Position numbers and translations under genes: made by a program. Shown here in pieces: positions 8,524 through 17,064 of a DNA stretch of 64,000 nucleotides. The notes beneath the pieces are model-generated. The model was not told the origin of the DNA. It saw nothing but the letters and a program-made list of their open reading frames with translations, and ran no database searches. Each line of letters begins with the position of its first letter. Position 1 is the stretch's first letter. Source of the stretch: Acidovorax sp. FHTAMBA (GTDB lineage: Bacteria > Pseudomonadota > Gammaproteobacteria > Burkholderiales > Burkholderiaceae_C); NCBI RefSeq assembly GCF_038958875.1, contig NZ_CP152407.1, forward strand, positions 1,929,501-1,993,500, written 5' to 3'.

Positions 8524-9132
8524 ATGAGCGCATTGGAAACACAAGGCTTGGGCATGGTCCCCATGGTCATCGAGCAGTCTGGCCGTGGCGAACGGTCCTA
8601 TGACATCTACTCGCGCCTGCTCAAGGAGCGGGTGATTTTTCTGGTCGGCCCGGTCAACGACCAGACGGCCAACCTGGTGGTGGCACAACTGCTGTTCCTG
8701 GAGAGCGAGAACCCCGACAAGGACATCTCGTTCTATATCAATTCCCCGGGGGGCTCGGTGAGCGCCGGCATGGCGATTTTCGACACCATGAATTTCATCA
8801 AGCCTGATGTCTCGACCCTGTGCACGGGCATGGCGGCCAGCATGGGCGCCTTCCTGCTCGCGGCCGGTGCCAAGGGCAAGCGTTTTGCGCTGCCCAACTC
8901 CAAGGTCATGATCCACCAGCCCCTGGGCGGAATGCAGGGCCAGGCGACCGAAATCGAGATCCACGCGCGCGAAATCCTCAAGACGCGCGAGCAGCTCAAC
9001 AAGATCCTCGCCGAGCGTACGGGCCAGCCACTCGAAAAGATCCAGCGTGACACCGAGCGTGACTATTTCCTGTCGGCTGAGGAATCGAAGGAATACGGCC
9101 TCGTTGACCAGGTGATCAGCAAGCGCGCCTGA
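8524..9132 (+). CDS. clpP: ATP-dependent Clp protease proteolytic subunit
   Basis: Serine peptidase that forms a double heptameric barrel and degrades substrates fed by ClpX or ClpA. The start at 8524 (MSALETQGLG) gives 202 residues, normal for the family. The nucleophile serine is in GMAASMGAFLLAAG, the catalytic histidine in KVMIHQPLGG and the aspartate further on in the QRDTERD region. The propeptide is short. It lies 132 bases after tig and 102 bases before clpX, with a terminator-like hairpin between clpP and clpX. Confidence 0.97.
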   Translation: MSALETQGLGMVPMVIEQSGRGERSYDIYSRLLKERVIFLVGPVNDQTANLVVAQLLFLESENPDKDISFYINSPGGSVSAGMAIFDTMNFIKPDVSTLCTGMAASMGAFLLAAGAKGKRFALPNSKVMIHQPLGGMQGQATEIEIHAREILKTREQLNKILAERTGQPLEKIQRDTERDYFLSAEESKEYGLVDQVISKRA

Positions 9133-9149
9133 CCGCCGCAGGCGGCAAG

Positions 9150-9184
9150 AACGGCGTTTTCCCGCGCGGAAGACGCCGTTTTTT
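9150..9184 (+). terminator. Terminator-like hairpin between clpP and clpX
   Basis: Arms AACGGCGTTTTCC and GGAAGACGCCGTT (13 positions with one G-T pair) enclose a 5-base loop, followed by four T. It would end or attenuate clpP transcription 50 bases before clpX, allowing unequal ClpP and ClpX output. Confidence 0.75.
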
Positions 9185-9234
9185 ATTTGGTTATCATCCC
9201 GACAACTTTCCGAAACAAGCAAGGCATTGCCCCC

Positions 9235-10500
9235 ATGGCCGAGAAAAAAGGCTCTTCCAGCGAAAAAACCCTGTACTGCTCTTTCTGCGGCAAAAGCCAG
9301 CATGAAGTGAAGAAGCTGATCGCTGGCCCGTCGGTCTTTATCTGCGACGAGTGCATTGACCTGTGCAACGAGATCATCCGCGACGAACTTCCGGCTGGTG
9401 ATCTGGCACGGGAAGGTCGCAGCGACCTGCCGACGCCGGCAGAAATCAAGACCAACCTGGATAACTATGTGATTGGCCAGGATGTCGCCAAGCGCACGCT
9501 GGCGGTGGCGGTGTACAACCACTACAAACGTTTGCGCCACAAGGACAAAGCCCACAAGGATGATGTGGAGCTGTCCAAAAGCAATATCTTGCTGATCGGC
9601 CCGACGGGCTCCGGCAAGACGTTGCTGGCCCAGACGTTGGCGCGCATGCTGGACGTGCCGTTCGTGATGGCTGATGCCACCACACTGACCGAAGCGGGCT
9701 ATGTGGGCGAGGACGTGGAAAACATCGTTCAGAAGTTGCTGCAAAGCTGCAACTACGAAGTCGAGCGCGCCCAGCGTGGCATCGTCTACATCGACGAAAT
9801 CGACAAGATTTCGCGCAAGTCTGACAACCCCAGCATCACGCGCGACGTGTCGGGCGAGGGCGTGCAGCAGGCGCTGCTCAAACTCATCGAAGGCACCATG
9901 GCCAGCGTGCCGCCACAAGGCGGTCGCAAGCACCCGAACCAGGATTTCCTGCAGATCGACACGACCAACATCCTGTTCATCTGCGGCGGCGCGTTTGCAG
10001 GGCTGGAAAAGGTCATCGAGAACCGTACCGAGGCCTCGGGTATCGGCTTTGGCGCATCGGTCAAAAGCAAGAAGCAACGTTCGTTGACCGAGGTTTTCAC
10101 TGAAATCGAGCCCGAAGATTTGATCAAGTTCGGCCTGATTCCTGAACTGGTGGGGCGGATGCCTGTAGTGACAGCGCTGGCAGAGCTGAGTGAAGATGCG
10201 CTCGTTCAGATTCTGACCGAGCCCAAGAATGCACTCGTCAAGCAGTACAGCAAACTCCTGGCAATGGAAGGTGTGGACCTTGAAATCCGTCCTGCAGCCT
10301 TGAAAGCCATTGCTCGCAAGGCCTTGGCCCGCAAGACAGGTGCTCGCGGCCTGCGTTCCATTCTCGAGCAGTCGCTGATCGGCACGATGTTTGATCTGCC
10401 CAATACCAGCAACGTTGAGAAGGTGGTGGTGGACGAGTCAACCATCGAAGAAAACAAGCCGCCGCTGCTCGTGTACCGCGAAGCGGCCAAGAAGGCCTGA
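9235..10500 (+). CDS. clpX: ATP-dependent Clp protease ATP-binding subunit, unfoldase
   Basis: AAA+ hexamer that unfolds tagged proteins and passes them to ClpP. The N-terminal zinc-binding domain is visible as YCSFCGKSQ...FICDECIDLC. The Walker A is GPTGSGKT, the Walker B region IVYIDEIDKI, and the ClpP-docking IGF-type loop is present as SGIGFGASV. Starting at ATG 9235 (MAEKKGSSSEKTLYCSF) gives 421 residues, the typical length. An upstream extension in frame has no support. Confidence 0.97.
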   Translation: MAEKKGSSSEKTLYCSFCGKSQHEVKKLIAGPSVFICDECIDLCNEIIRDELPAGDLAREGRSDLPTPAEIKTNLDNYVIGQDVAKRTLAVAVYNHYKRLRHKDKAHKDDVELSKSNILLIGPTGSGKTLLAQTLARMLDVPFVMADATTLTEAGYVGEDVENIVQKLLQSCNYEVERAQRGIVYIDEIDKISRKSDNPSITRDVSGEGVQQALLKLIEGTMASVPPQGGRKHPNQDFLQIDTTNILFICGGAFAGLEKVIENRTEASGIGFGASVKSKKQRSLTEVFTEIEPEDLIKFGLIPELVGRMPVVTALAELSEDALVQILTEPKNALVKQYSKLLAMEGVDLEIRPAALKAIARKALARKTGARGLRSILEQSLIGTMFDLPNTSNVEKVVVDESTIEENKPPLLVYREAAKKA

Positions 10501-10626
10501 GAAGACCGGAGCGGGCGCCATGTTGTCGCCCTTTGAACCATCAACCCTTGCGCCAGTACGGCTGCGTGCAAGGGTTGAAAATCCCCACATGTGGACCCAC
10601 TTCCACAGAGCACTTTGAGGATTTCC

Positions 10627-13068
10627 ATGTCCGGACATACCCCCCTGCCAGCCACCCCTATTGATCTGCCGCTGTTGCCATTGCGCGATGTGGTGGTGTT
10701 CCCCCACATGGTGATCCCCCTTTTCGTGGGTCGCCCCAAGAGCATCAAGGCCCTGGAGATGGCCATGGAGGCCGACCGACGCATCATGCTCGTGGCGCAA
10801 AAAACCGCCGCCAAGGATGAGCCCTCGGTGGCCGACATGTTCGATGTGGGCTGCGTCTCCACCATCTTGCAGATGCTCAAGCTCCCCGATGGCACCGTGA
10901 AGGTACTGGTGGAAGGGCAACAGCGTTCCCAAGTGTCCTCCATTGAGGATGCTGATACCCATTTCATGGCCACGGTGGTGCCTGTCGAGGCGACGCCCCA
11001 AGGCAGCAAGCCCAGCGAAATCGAGGCCCTGCGGCGCGCGGTGATGCAGCAGTTTGACCAGTACGTCAAGCTCAACAAGAAAATACCGCCGGAAATCCTG
11101 ACTTCCATCTCCAGCATTGACGACCCGGGTCGTCTGGCGGACACCATTGCTGCACACCTGCCCCTCAAGCTTGAGAACAAACAGGTGGTGCTGGATCTGT
11201 CGGATGTGAAGGCGCGTCTCGAAAACCTGTTTGAGCAGCTCGATCGCGAGGTGGACATCCTCAACGTAGACAAGAAGATCCGTGGCCGCGTCAAGCGCCA
11301 GATGGAGAAGAACCAGCGCGACTTCTATCTGAACGAGCAGGTCAAGGCCATCCAGAAGGAACTGGGTGAGGGCGACGAAGGTGCAGACATCGAGGAGATC
11401 GAGAAAAAGATCAAGCTCGCCAAGATGCCTGCCGAGGCGCGCAAGAAGGCTGATGCAGAACTCAAGAAGCTCAAGTTGATGTCGCCCATGTCGGCCGAGG
11501 CCACCGTGGTGCGCAACTACATTGACGTGCTCACCGCACTCCCTTGGAGCAAGAAGACAAAGATCAAGCACGATCTGGTGAATGCCGAGGGCGTGCTTAA
11601 CGAAGACCATTTCGGCCTCGACAAGGTCAAGGATCGCATCCTTGAATACCTTGCAGTACAGCAGCGCGTGGACAAGGTCAAGGCGCCTATCCTCTGCCTG
11701 GTGGGGCCACCGGGCGTGGGTAAGACCTCGTTGGGGCAATCCATTGCCAAGGCCACGGGCCGCAAGTACGTGCGCATGGCCCTGGGTGGCATGCGCGACG
11801 AAGCTGAAATCCGTGGGCACCGCCGCACGTACATCGGCGCGCTGCCTGGCAAGGTGCTGCAGAGCCTGTCGAAGGTGGGTACGCGCAATCCGCTGTTTCT
11901 GCTGGACGAAATCGACAAGCTGGGCACGGACTTCCGGGGCGACCCGTCCAGCGCGCTGCTGGAGGTGCTGGACCCCGAGCAGAACCATACGTTTGGGGAC
12001 CATTACGTCGAGGTGGACTTCGACCTGAGCGATGTGATGTTCGTCGCTACGTCGAACTCCATGAATATCCCCCCGGCGCTGCTGGACCGGATGGAAGTGA
12101 TCCGTTTGTCGGGCTATACCGAGGACGAGAAGACCAGCATTGCCATGAAGTACCTGCTGCCCAAGCAGCTCAAGAACAATGGCGTGAAGGATGAGGAACT
12201 GCTCATCACAGAGCCCGCCGTGCGCGACATGGTGCGCTACTACACGCGGGAAGCAGGCGTGCGATCGCTTGAGCGTGAGTTGTCCAAGATCTGCCGCAAG
12301 GTGGTCAAGGGCCTGCAACTCAAGAAGCTCGTGCCCCAGGTGGTCGTCACCGCTGACAACCTGCCCGACTTCCTGGGTGTGCGCAAGTACACGTATGGGC
12401 GGGCCGAGGCACAGAATCAGATCGGCCAGGTGGTCGGTCTGGCCTGGACGGAAGTGGGCGGGGATCTGCTCACCATCGAAGCTGCCGCCATGCCCGGTAA
12501 GGGCGTCATCACGCGCACCGGTTCGCTGGGAGATGTGATGAAGGAATCGGTGGAAGCTGCCCGCACGGTGGTGCGCAGCCGCTCGCGCATTCTGGGAATC
12601 AAGGATGAGGCGTTCGAGAAGCGCGACATCCATATCCACGTGCCAGATGGTGCGACGCCCAAGGACGGCCCGAGCGCAGGGGCTGCAATGACAACGGCCT
12701 TTGTTTCCGCCCTGACCGGCATTCCTGTACGCGCAGATGTTGCGATGACGGGCGAGATCACGTTGCGCGGCGAAGTTACCGCCATTGGTGGCCTCAAGGA
12801 AAAGCTGCTGGCGGCTTTGCGTGGCGGCATCAAGACGGTGCTGATCCCCGAAGAAAACGTCAAGGATCTCGCAGAGATCCCGGATAACGTGAAGAGTGGT
12901 CTCGAGATCGTGCCTGTGCGCTGGATCGACAAGGTTCTTGAAGTCGCGCTGGAAAGCAAGCCTGTGCCCCTCACCGATGAAGAAGTGGCTGCGTCTGCTG
13001 CTGCGGTGGCGGTGTCGACGGACAAGGCAGCCGGCTCATCCGCCGCTGCCGATGGATTGAAACATTGA
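10627..13068 (+). CDS. lon: ATP-dependent Lon protease
   Basis: Single-chain AAA+ protease that removes damaged and regulatory proteins. The 813-residue protein has an N-terminal substrate domain (LPLLPLRDVVVFPHMVIPLFVGR), a central ATPase with Walker A GPPGVGKTS and Walker B LFLLDEIDKLG, and a C-terminal peptidase with the catalytic serine in KDGPSAGAAM and the lysine further on in GGLKEKLLAALRGG. The Shine-Dalgarno TGAGGA precedes ATG 10627. The C-terminus has an alanine-rich tail. It is followed by a T-rich stretch without hairpin, then tRNA-Gly. Confidence 0.97.
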   Translation: MSGHTPLPATPIDLPLLPLRDVVVFPHMVIPLFVGRPKSIKALEMAMEADRRIMLVAQKTAAKDEPSVADMFDVGCVSTILQMLKLPDGTVKVLVEGQQRSQVSSIEDADTHFMATVVPVEATPQGSKPSEIEALRRAVMQQFDQYVKLNKKIPPEILTSISSIDDPGRLADTIAAHLPLKLENKQVVLDLSDVKARLENLFEQLDREVDILNVDKKIRGRVKRQMEKNQRDFYLNEQVKAIQKELGEGDEGADIEEIEKKIKLAKMPAEARKKADAELKKLKLMSPMSAEATVVRNYIDVLTALPWSKKTKIKHDLVNAEGVLNEDHFGLDKVKDRILEYLAVQQRVDKVKAPILCLVGPPGVGKTSLGQSIAKATGRKYVRMALGGMRDEAEIRGHRRTYIGALPGKVLQSLSKVGTRNPLFLLDEIDKLGTDFRGDPSSALLEVLDPEQNHTFGDHYVEVDFDLSDVMFVATSNSMNIPPALLDRMEVIRLSGYTEDEKTSIAMKYLLPKQLKNNGVKDEELLITEPAVRDMVRYYTREAGVRSLERELSKICRKVVKGLQLKKLVPQVVVTADNLPDFLGVRKYTYGRAEAQNQIGQVVGLAWTEVGGDLLTIEAAAMPGKGVITRTGSLGDVMKESVEAARTVVRSRSRILGIKDEAFEKRDIHIHVPDGATPKDGPSAGAAMTTAFVSALTGIPVRADVAMTGEITLRGEVTAIGGLKEKLLAALRGGIKTVLIPEENVKDLAEIPDNVKSGLEIVPVRWIDKVLEVALESKPVPLTDEEVAASAAAVAVSTDKAAGSSAAADGLKH

Positions 13069-13077
13069 CGTTTTTTT

Positions 13078-13106
13078 TTGAGAAGCTCCAAAAAATGCGC
13101 TACAAT
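13078..13106 (+). promoter_or_regulatory. Putative sigma-70 promoter of tRNA-Gly
   Basis: TTGAGA (13078-13083) and TACAAT (13101-13106) are separated by 17 bases, giving a start near 13113, about 40 bases before the mature tRNA. A second TACAAT at 13130-13135 has a poorer upstream box. Confidence 0.5.
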
Positions 13107-13153
13107 TCAGTCCATCGTAGCAAACGTTGTACAATGTGAGGCTTCGGTAAAAT

Positions 13154-13229
13154 GCGGGAATAGCTCAGTTGGTAGAGCGCAACCTTGCCAAGGTTGAGGT
13201 CGAGAGTTCGAGACTCTTTTCCCGCTCCA
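13154..13229 (+). tRNA. tRNA-Gly (anticodon GCC), ICE integration site
   Basis: The 76-base gene has acceptor arms GCGGGAA / TTCCCGC, D-loop AGTTGGTAGA, anticodon GCC (13187-13189) in the loop TTGCCAA, T-loop GTTCGAGAC and an encoded CCA. The integrase gene starts 231 bases downstream on the same strand. This is the arrangement seen when ICEclc-type elements integrate into tRNA-Gly. Confidence 0.97.
13212..13229 (+). other. Putative attL, 3' end of tRNA-Gly
   Basis: The last 18 bases of the tRNA, GACTCTTTTCCCGCTCCA, correspond to the 18-base core used by ICEclc at glycine tRNA genes. The boundary is inferred from that precedent. I found no second copy of the CCCGCTCCA end in the window, so attR must lie to the right of 64 kb. 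Confidence 0.6.
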
Positions 13230-13276
13230 ATTTGCGATCTATGGAGTTCTACAGAATTCCATAAGTCATTGAAAAC

Positions 13277-13298
13277 AGGGGCTTTTCGCCCCTTTTTT
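13277..13298 (+). terminator. Terminator between tRNA-Gly and the integrase gene
   Basis: GGGGC-TTTTC-GCCCC followed by six T. It sits about 50 bases inside the ICE and would stop tRNA transcription from running into int. Just before it is an imperfect inverted repeat, ATGGAGTTCT / AGAATTCCAT (13241-13262). Confidence 0.8.
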
Positions 13299-13342
13299 CA
13301 TCCAGTGAGGTCCACTGGAATCCGTCTTCAGCCACAGGTTTT

Positions 13343-13361
13343 TAGTACATTTTCTAGTACA
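13343..13361. repeat. Direct repeat pair TAGTACA upstream of int
   Basis: Two TAGTACA copies, at 13343-13349 and 13355-13361, are spaced 12 bases apart (about one helical turn) between attL and the integrase start. They could be arm-type integrase or excisionase sites or an operator; this is inference from position only. Confidence 0.35.
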
Positions 13362-13460
13362 GAAATCCGGTGGCTTGGCAGATCGATTTCTTCCAAGTGC
13401 CAGCCTTACCGGGATCGTACAAAGCTCCTCAACTCAAACGAGACCGAGGATGTATGTGCG

Positions 13461-15260
13461 ATGGCTCTCACCGATACCGTGGTCCGTCAAGCCAAGGCTG
13501 ACCGCAAAGACTATGCACTCCATGACAACGATGGCTTGAGCCTCTACGTGACTGCACGTGGTGGAAAGAGTTGGCACTTCCGGTTTTCTTGGGCGGGCAA
13601 GCAGCCCCGCATCTCGCTGGGTACCTACCCTGAGATTAGCCTGCGGGAGGCGCGCGAGCGACGCGACGAGTGTCGTGCTCTCGTGGCCAAGGACATTGAT
13701 CCACGCATGCACCGTCGCACCCAGCGGGCTGCGGCGATCTGTGCTGCAGAGAACACCTTCGAGGTGATGTTTCAGTCGTGGCGTGCTTTCAAGGCGATGA
13801 GCCTGAAGACTGGACGCCAAAGCACGCTCTCCCAGATCGATCGCATCTTCGGCAAGGATGTCCTGCCCACACTGCGCAACCTGTCGATCTTCGAGATCAA
13901 GCGCCAGGATCTGCTGGAGATCCTGCGCAAAATCGAGCGGCGCAGGGCTCTTACCACGGCCGAGAAGTGCAGAACCTGGTTCAATCAGCTTTTCCGCTTC
14001 GCGATGGTCGAGGTGAACTTGCCGGAGAACCCGGCCGCCGACCTGGACATCGTGGCGATGCCGCAGCCTCCGGTCAAACACAACCCGTTCCTGCGCATGC
14101 ACGAGTTGCCGGCTTTCCTGCGCAAGCTGCGTGCCTACCGCGGCGAAACCAAGACGCAACTGGGGGTGTGGCTGTTATTGCTCACGGGAGTACGAACCGG
14201 TGAACTGAGGCTGGCGATGCGAGACCAGTTTGACCTTGAGCGAGGCCTCTGGATCATCCCTGCCGAGGTTGTGAAGCAGCTTCAGCAGCCGCTGCGCACG
14301 GAAGACAGGGACATCCCGCCGTACATCGTTCCCCTGCCGCGTCAGGCCATCGAAATCTTCCAGCACCTGTTGGACGACATGGCGCCGGCACAGCGTTATC
14401 TGCTTGCACATCGCAGTGACCTCAAGAAGCGCATCAGCGAGAACACCCTCAACGCTGCTCTGAAGCGCATGGGGTACAAGGACCAACTGACTGGGCACGG
14501 CATCCGGGGCACCATCTCCACGGCGCTGAACGAACTCGGCTACAACGGGAAATGGGTGGATGCCCAACTCTCGCATACCGATCCCAATCAAATCAGTTCG
14601 GCCTACAACCACGCGGAGTACGTTGAGCAGCGCCGGGGGATGATGCAGGACTGGGCCGATCGGCTGGATGCTTGGGCGAACCAGCCGCCGGATGCGGACC
14701 TCATGAACGCTTCCAGCACCCAGGTCGCCGGCTCGCACACGATTTCGCCAGCCAACCCTGCACAGGACCATGCCGCAGTTGCCGACAACACGATGGAGAA
14801 TGCCAATCCGGATGGGCCACTGCCGCCGCCACCGAGCCCGATGACCATCATCGCGCGTCGCGACCAGCGCCCGCAACCGGTGATGACCGATTTCCAGCGT
14901 GCCCATGCCGAGATGCTGGCGACCTTCGAAGCGCCGCAAAACCTCTCAGTCCCTGTGTTCGCCAAGCTGGCTGGAAAATCCCGCGACCAGATCAATCGGG
15001 AAATCAAGGCCAAGCGGCTATTGTCCATCAGCCTGGGCAACCGTGGTCAGCGCATCCCGGAGTGGCAACTCAATCCGCTGTGCCAGCGCTTCGTGCACAA
15101 GGTGATGGAGCGGGCACAGCGGATTGATTCATGGGTGCTCTATCGGACCTTGTCCGAGCCGCGGGACGATCTGGAGGGACTTGCGCCTGTGGTCGCCGTT
15201 GCTGCGGGCAAGCTCGCCGCCGCGGAGGAAATGGTATTCGCGCAGTTGGGTCTGGATTGA
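13461..15260 (+). CDS. int: P4-type site-specific tyrosine integrase with antitoxin-like C-terminal domain
   Basis: Catalyses ICE integration and excision at tRNA-Gly. The start at ATG 13461 (MALTDTVVRQAKADRKDYAL) has GAGGA about 10 bases upstream and gives 599 residues; an open frame upstream runs into the tRNA. Domains: arm-type DNA-binding domain (1 to about 95), core-binding (about 105-205), and a catalytic domain with Arg245 (GVRTGEL), His346-Arg349 (HGIRG), His372 (LSH) and a nucleophile Tyr, most likely 382 (SAYNHAEY). After a proline-rich linker (about 410-470), residues 478-585 match residues 85-190 of the RES antitoxin encoded at 24990-25616, with about half of the positions identical by hand alignment. 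This tail is absent from ordinary phage integrases. Confidence 0.95.
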   Translation: MALTDTVVRQAKADRKDYALHDNDGLSLYVTARGGKSWHFRFSWAGKQPRISLGTYPEISLREARERRDECRALVAKDIDPRMHRRTQRAAAICAAENTFEVMFQSWRAFKAMSLKTGRQSTLSQIDRIFGKDVLPTLRNLSIFEIKRQDLLEILRKIERRRALTTAEKCRTWFNQLFRFAMVEVNLPENPAADLDIVAMPQPPVKHNPFLRMHELPAFLRKLRAYRGETKTQLGVWLLLLTGVRTGELRLAMRDQFDLERGLWIIPAEVVKQLQQPLRTEDRDIPPYIVPLPRQAIEIFQHLLDDMAPAQRYLLAHRSDLKKRISENTLNAALKRMGYKDQLTGHGIRGTISTALNELGYNGKWVDAQLSHTDPNQISSAYNHAEYVEQRRGMMQDWADRLDAWANQPPDADLMNASSTQVAGSHTISPANPAQDHAAVADNTMENANPDGPLPPPPSPMTIIARRDQRPQPVMTDFQRAHAEMLATFEAPQNLSVPVFAKLAGKSRDQINREIKAKRLLSISLGNRGQRIPEWQLNPLCQRFVHKVMERAQRIDSWVLYRTLSEPRDDLEGLAPVVAVAAGKLAAAEEMVFAQLGLD

Positions 15261-15323
15261 TTGGGTGAACCGATCGTGCAAGACGTTCTTCTACTGGCTC
15301 TTGCGAAGCAGATAGGTCGTCAG

Positions 15324-15388
15324 TGTTGATTTCCACGCAGAAGTGACCCACTGACCCCCAGGAGGGGGTGCGGACGAAAACTTGGACT
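15324..15388 (+). repeat. Left terminal inverted repeat of the IS
   Basis: About 65 bases, from TGTTGATTTCCACGC through TGACCCAC to AAAACTTGGACT. It matches the right end apart from scattered mismatches and about 11 extra bases after TGACCCAC (TGACCCCCAGG). Confidence 0.75.
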
Positions 15389-15403
15389 ACTAGAAGGTAG
15401 TTC

Positions 15404-16942
15404 ATGTATTCCTACGAAGACCGAATCCGAGCCGTTGAGCTCTACATCAAGCTCGGCAAACGCACCAGCCCGACCATCCGTCAGCTGGGTTACCCAACCA
15501 AGAATGCATTGAAGGGGTGGTACCGCGAGTATCAGCAGCGGCTCGACCTGCCGCTGGGATATGCCCGTCGGGAGCCGAAGTTCTCGCAGGGCCAGAAGGC
15601 AGCGGCCATCGAGCACTACCTCACACATGATCGATGCATCGCTGCCACCATGAGGGCGCTGGGCTATCCAGGGCGTGGAACGCTAACCAAGTGGGTCCGC
15701 GAGGCATTCCCTGAAGCCAGGATGGCCCTTGTCGGCAGTGTGGGCCAGCGAAGATATCCCGAGAGCTTGAAGCACGCGGGAGTGATGGAGCTTTGCACCC
15801 GGCAGGAAAGTGCACAGGCTGTTGCCGACAGGCTCGGCGTGTGCCGGCCAACGTTGTACAACTGGAAGAACCAGCTTCTGGGGCGTGAGACACCCGCATC
15901 AATGAAACACACCAATCAATCTCCGCAGGCGCGAGAGCGTGAAGAGCTCGAGCGCCAGGTTGAGATACTGCGCCTCGAAGTCAGGCAACTGCGCCTTGAG
16001 CAGGACCTCTTGAACAAGGCCAATGAACTGTTAAAAAAAGGCCTGGGCGTCGATCTACAGCTCCTGTCCAACCGGGAGAAGACACTGCTGATTGACGCCC
16101 TCAAGGAGCACTATGACTTGCCTGAGCTCCTTGGACAGTTGGGTCTTGCACGTAGCTCGTACTTCTACCATCGGGCCCGCACAGCGGTCGGCGACAAGTA
16201 CCTTGGGGTGCGCCAATCCCTCACCGAGATCTTCGAGTCAAACCACCGCTGCTACGGCTACCGCAGGCTGCAGGCCTCGCTGACCAAGCAGGACGTCACC
16301 ATCTCCGAGAAGGTGGTGCAGCGGCTGATGAAACAAGAAGGCCTGGTCGTTGCAAAGCCAAAGCGGCGCCGTTACGCGTCGTACCTCGGCGAGATCAGCC
16401 CCGCACCCGAGAACATCATCAACCGTGACTTCCAGGCTGCAGCCCCCAACGAGAAATGGCTGACCGACATCACAGAGTTCCAGATCCCTGCGGGCAAGGT
16501 GTACCTGTCACCGATCATCGATTGCTTCGACGGGATGGTGGTGAGCTGGACCATTGGCACGAGCCCGGACGCTGAACTGGTCAACACCATGCTGGATGCT
16601 GCTATCGAGACAGTGGCAGAAACCACCGCTAGGCCGGTAGTTCATTCCGATCGCGGAGGGCACTACCGCTGGCCTGGCTGGCTATCGAGAATGAGCGATG
16701 CCAAACTCACCCGCTCCATGTCACGTAAGGCGTGCTCGCCTGACAACGCGGCGTGTGAGGGCTTCTTCGGCCGGCTGAAGAATGAGCTGTTCTATCCTCG
16801 GGACTGGAAGGGCACGACCATCGAGCGGTTCATTGAGGTGGTCGACGACTACATCCGCTGGTACAACGAGAAGCGGATCAAGATCTCTCTTGGCTCCCTC
16901 AGTCCTATCGAATACCGGGTGAGCCTTGGACTTGCGGCATAA
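15404..16942 (+). CDS. IS3-family transposase, single reading frame
   Basis: DDE transposase of 512 residues. The N-terminal part has two helix-turn-helix-like segments (SPTIRQLGYPTKNALKGWYRE and ATMRALGYPGRGTLTKWVRE) and a leucine-rich coiled coil (about 185-215). An HTH_21-type segment precedes the catalytic core, where the DDE residues are read in WLTDITEF, VVHSDRGGHYRW and CEGFFGRLKNE. It ends with IKISLGSLSPIEYR, typical of the family. The two parts normally joined by frameshifting are fused in one frame here. The gene looks intact. Confidence 0.93.
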   Translation: MYSYEDRIRAVELYIKLGKRTSPTIRQLGYPTKNALKGWYREYQQRLDLPLGYARREPKFSQGQKAAAIEHYLTHDRCIAATMRALGYPGRGTLTKWVREAFPEARMALVGSVGQRRYPESLKHAGVMELCTRQESAQAVADRLGVCRPTLYNWKNQLLGRETPASMKHTNQSPQAREREELERQVEILRLEVRQLRLEQDLLNKANELLKKGLGVDLQLLSNREKTLLIDALKEHYDLPELLGQLGLARSSYFYHRARTAVGDKYLGVRQSLTEIFESNHRCYGYRRLQASLTKQDVTISEKVVQRLMKQEGLVVAKPKRRRYASYLGEISPAPENIINRDFQAAAPNEKWLTDITEFQIPAGKVYLSPIIDCFDGMVVSWTIGTSPDAELVNTMLDAAIETVAETTARPVVHSDRGGHYRWPGWLSRMSDAKLTRSMSRKACSPDNAACEGFFGRLKNELFYPRDWKGTTIERFIEVVDDYIRWYNEKRIKISLGSLSPIEYRVSLGLAA

Positions 16943-16946
16943 AACC

Positions 16947-17000
16947 AGTCCAAGTTTTTATCCGCACCCCCGGTGGGTCAGGTTTGCATGGAAATCAACA
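16947..17000 (-). repeat. Right terminal inverted repeat of the IS
   Basis: About 54 bases. Read on the minus strand it runs TGTTGATTTCCATGC...TGACCCACC, then GGGGGTGCGGAT, and ends AAAACTTGGACT. It is 11 bases shorter than the left repeat. Confidence 0.75.
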
Positions 17001-17064
17001 GCATCCTGAACTCGCCGCGAAATGACGCTCGGTACCGCTTCGCATTAAGTTGTTTGGAATCCGT

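Larger units (their letters stand above)
15324..17000 (+). mobile_element. IS3-family insertion sequence
   Basis: The element is 1677 bases, starting TGTTGATTTCC and ending GGAAATCAACA, with TG...CA tips as in IS3-family elements. It holds one full-length transposase gene in its own sense orientation. The bases outside the tips (left ...GTCGTCAG, right GCATCCTG...) show no obvious target duplication. It separates int from the catabolic genes. Confidence 0.8.

Noticed and set aside
13069..13080. T-run after lon as a terminator
   Set aside because: There are nine T but no stem-loop before them, so it was not called.
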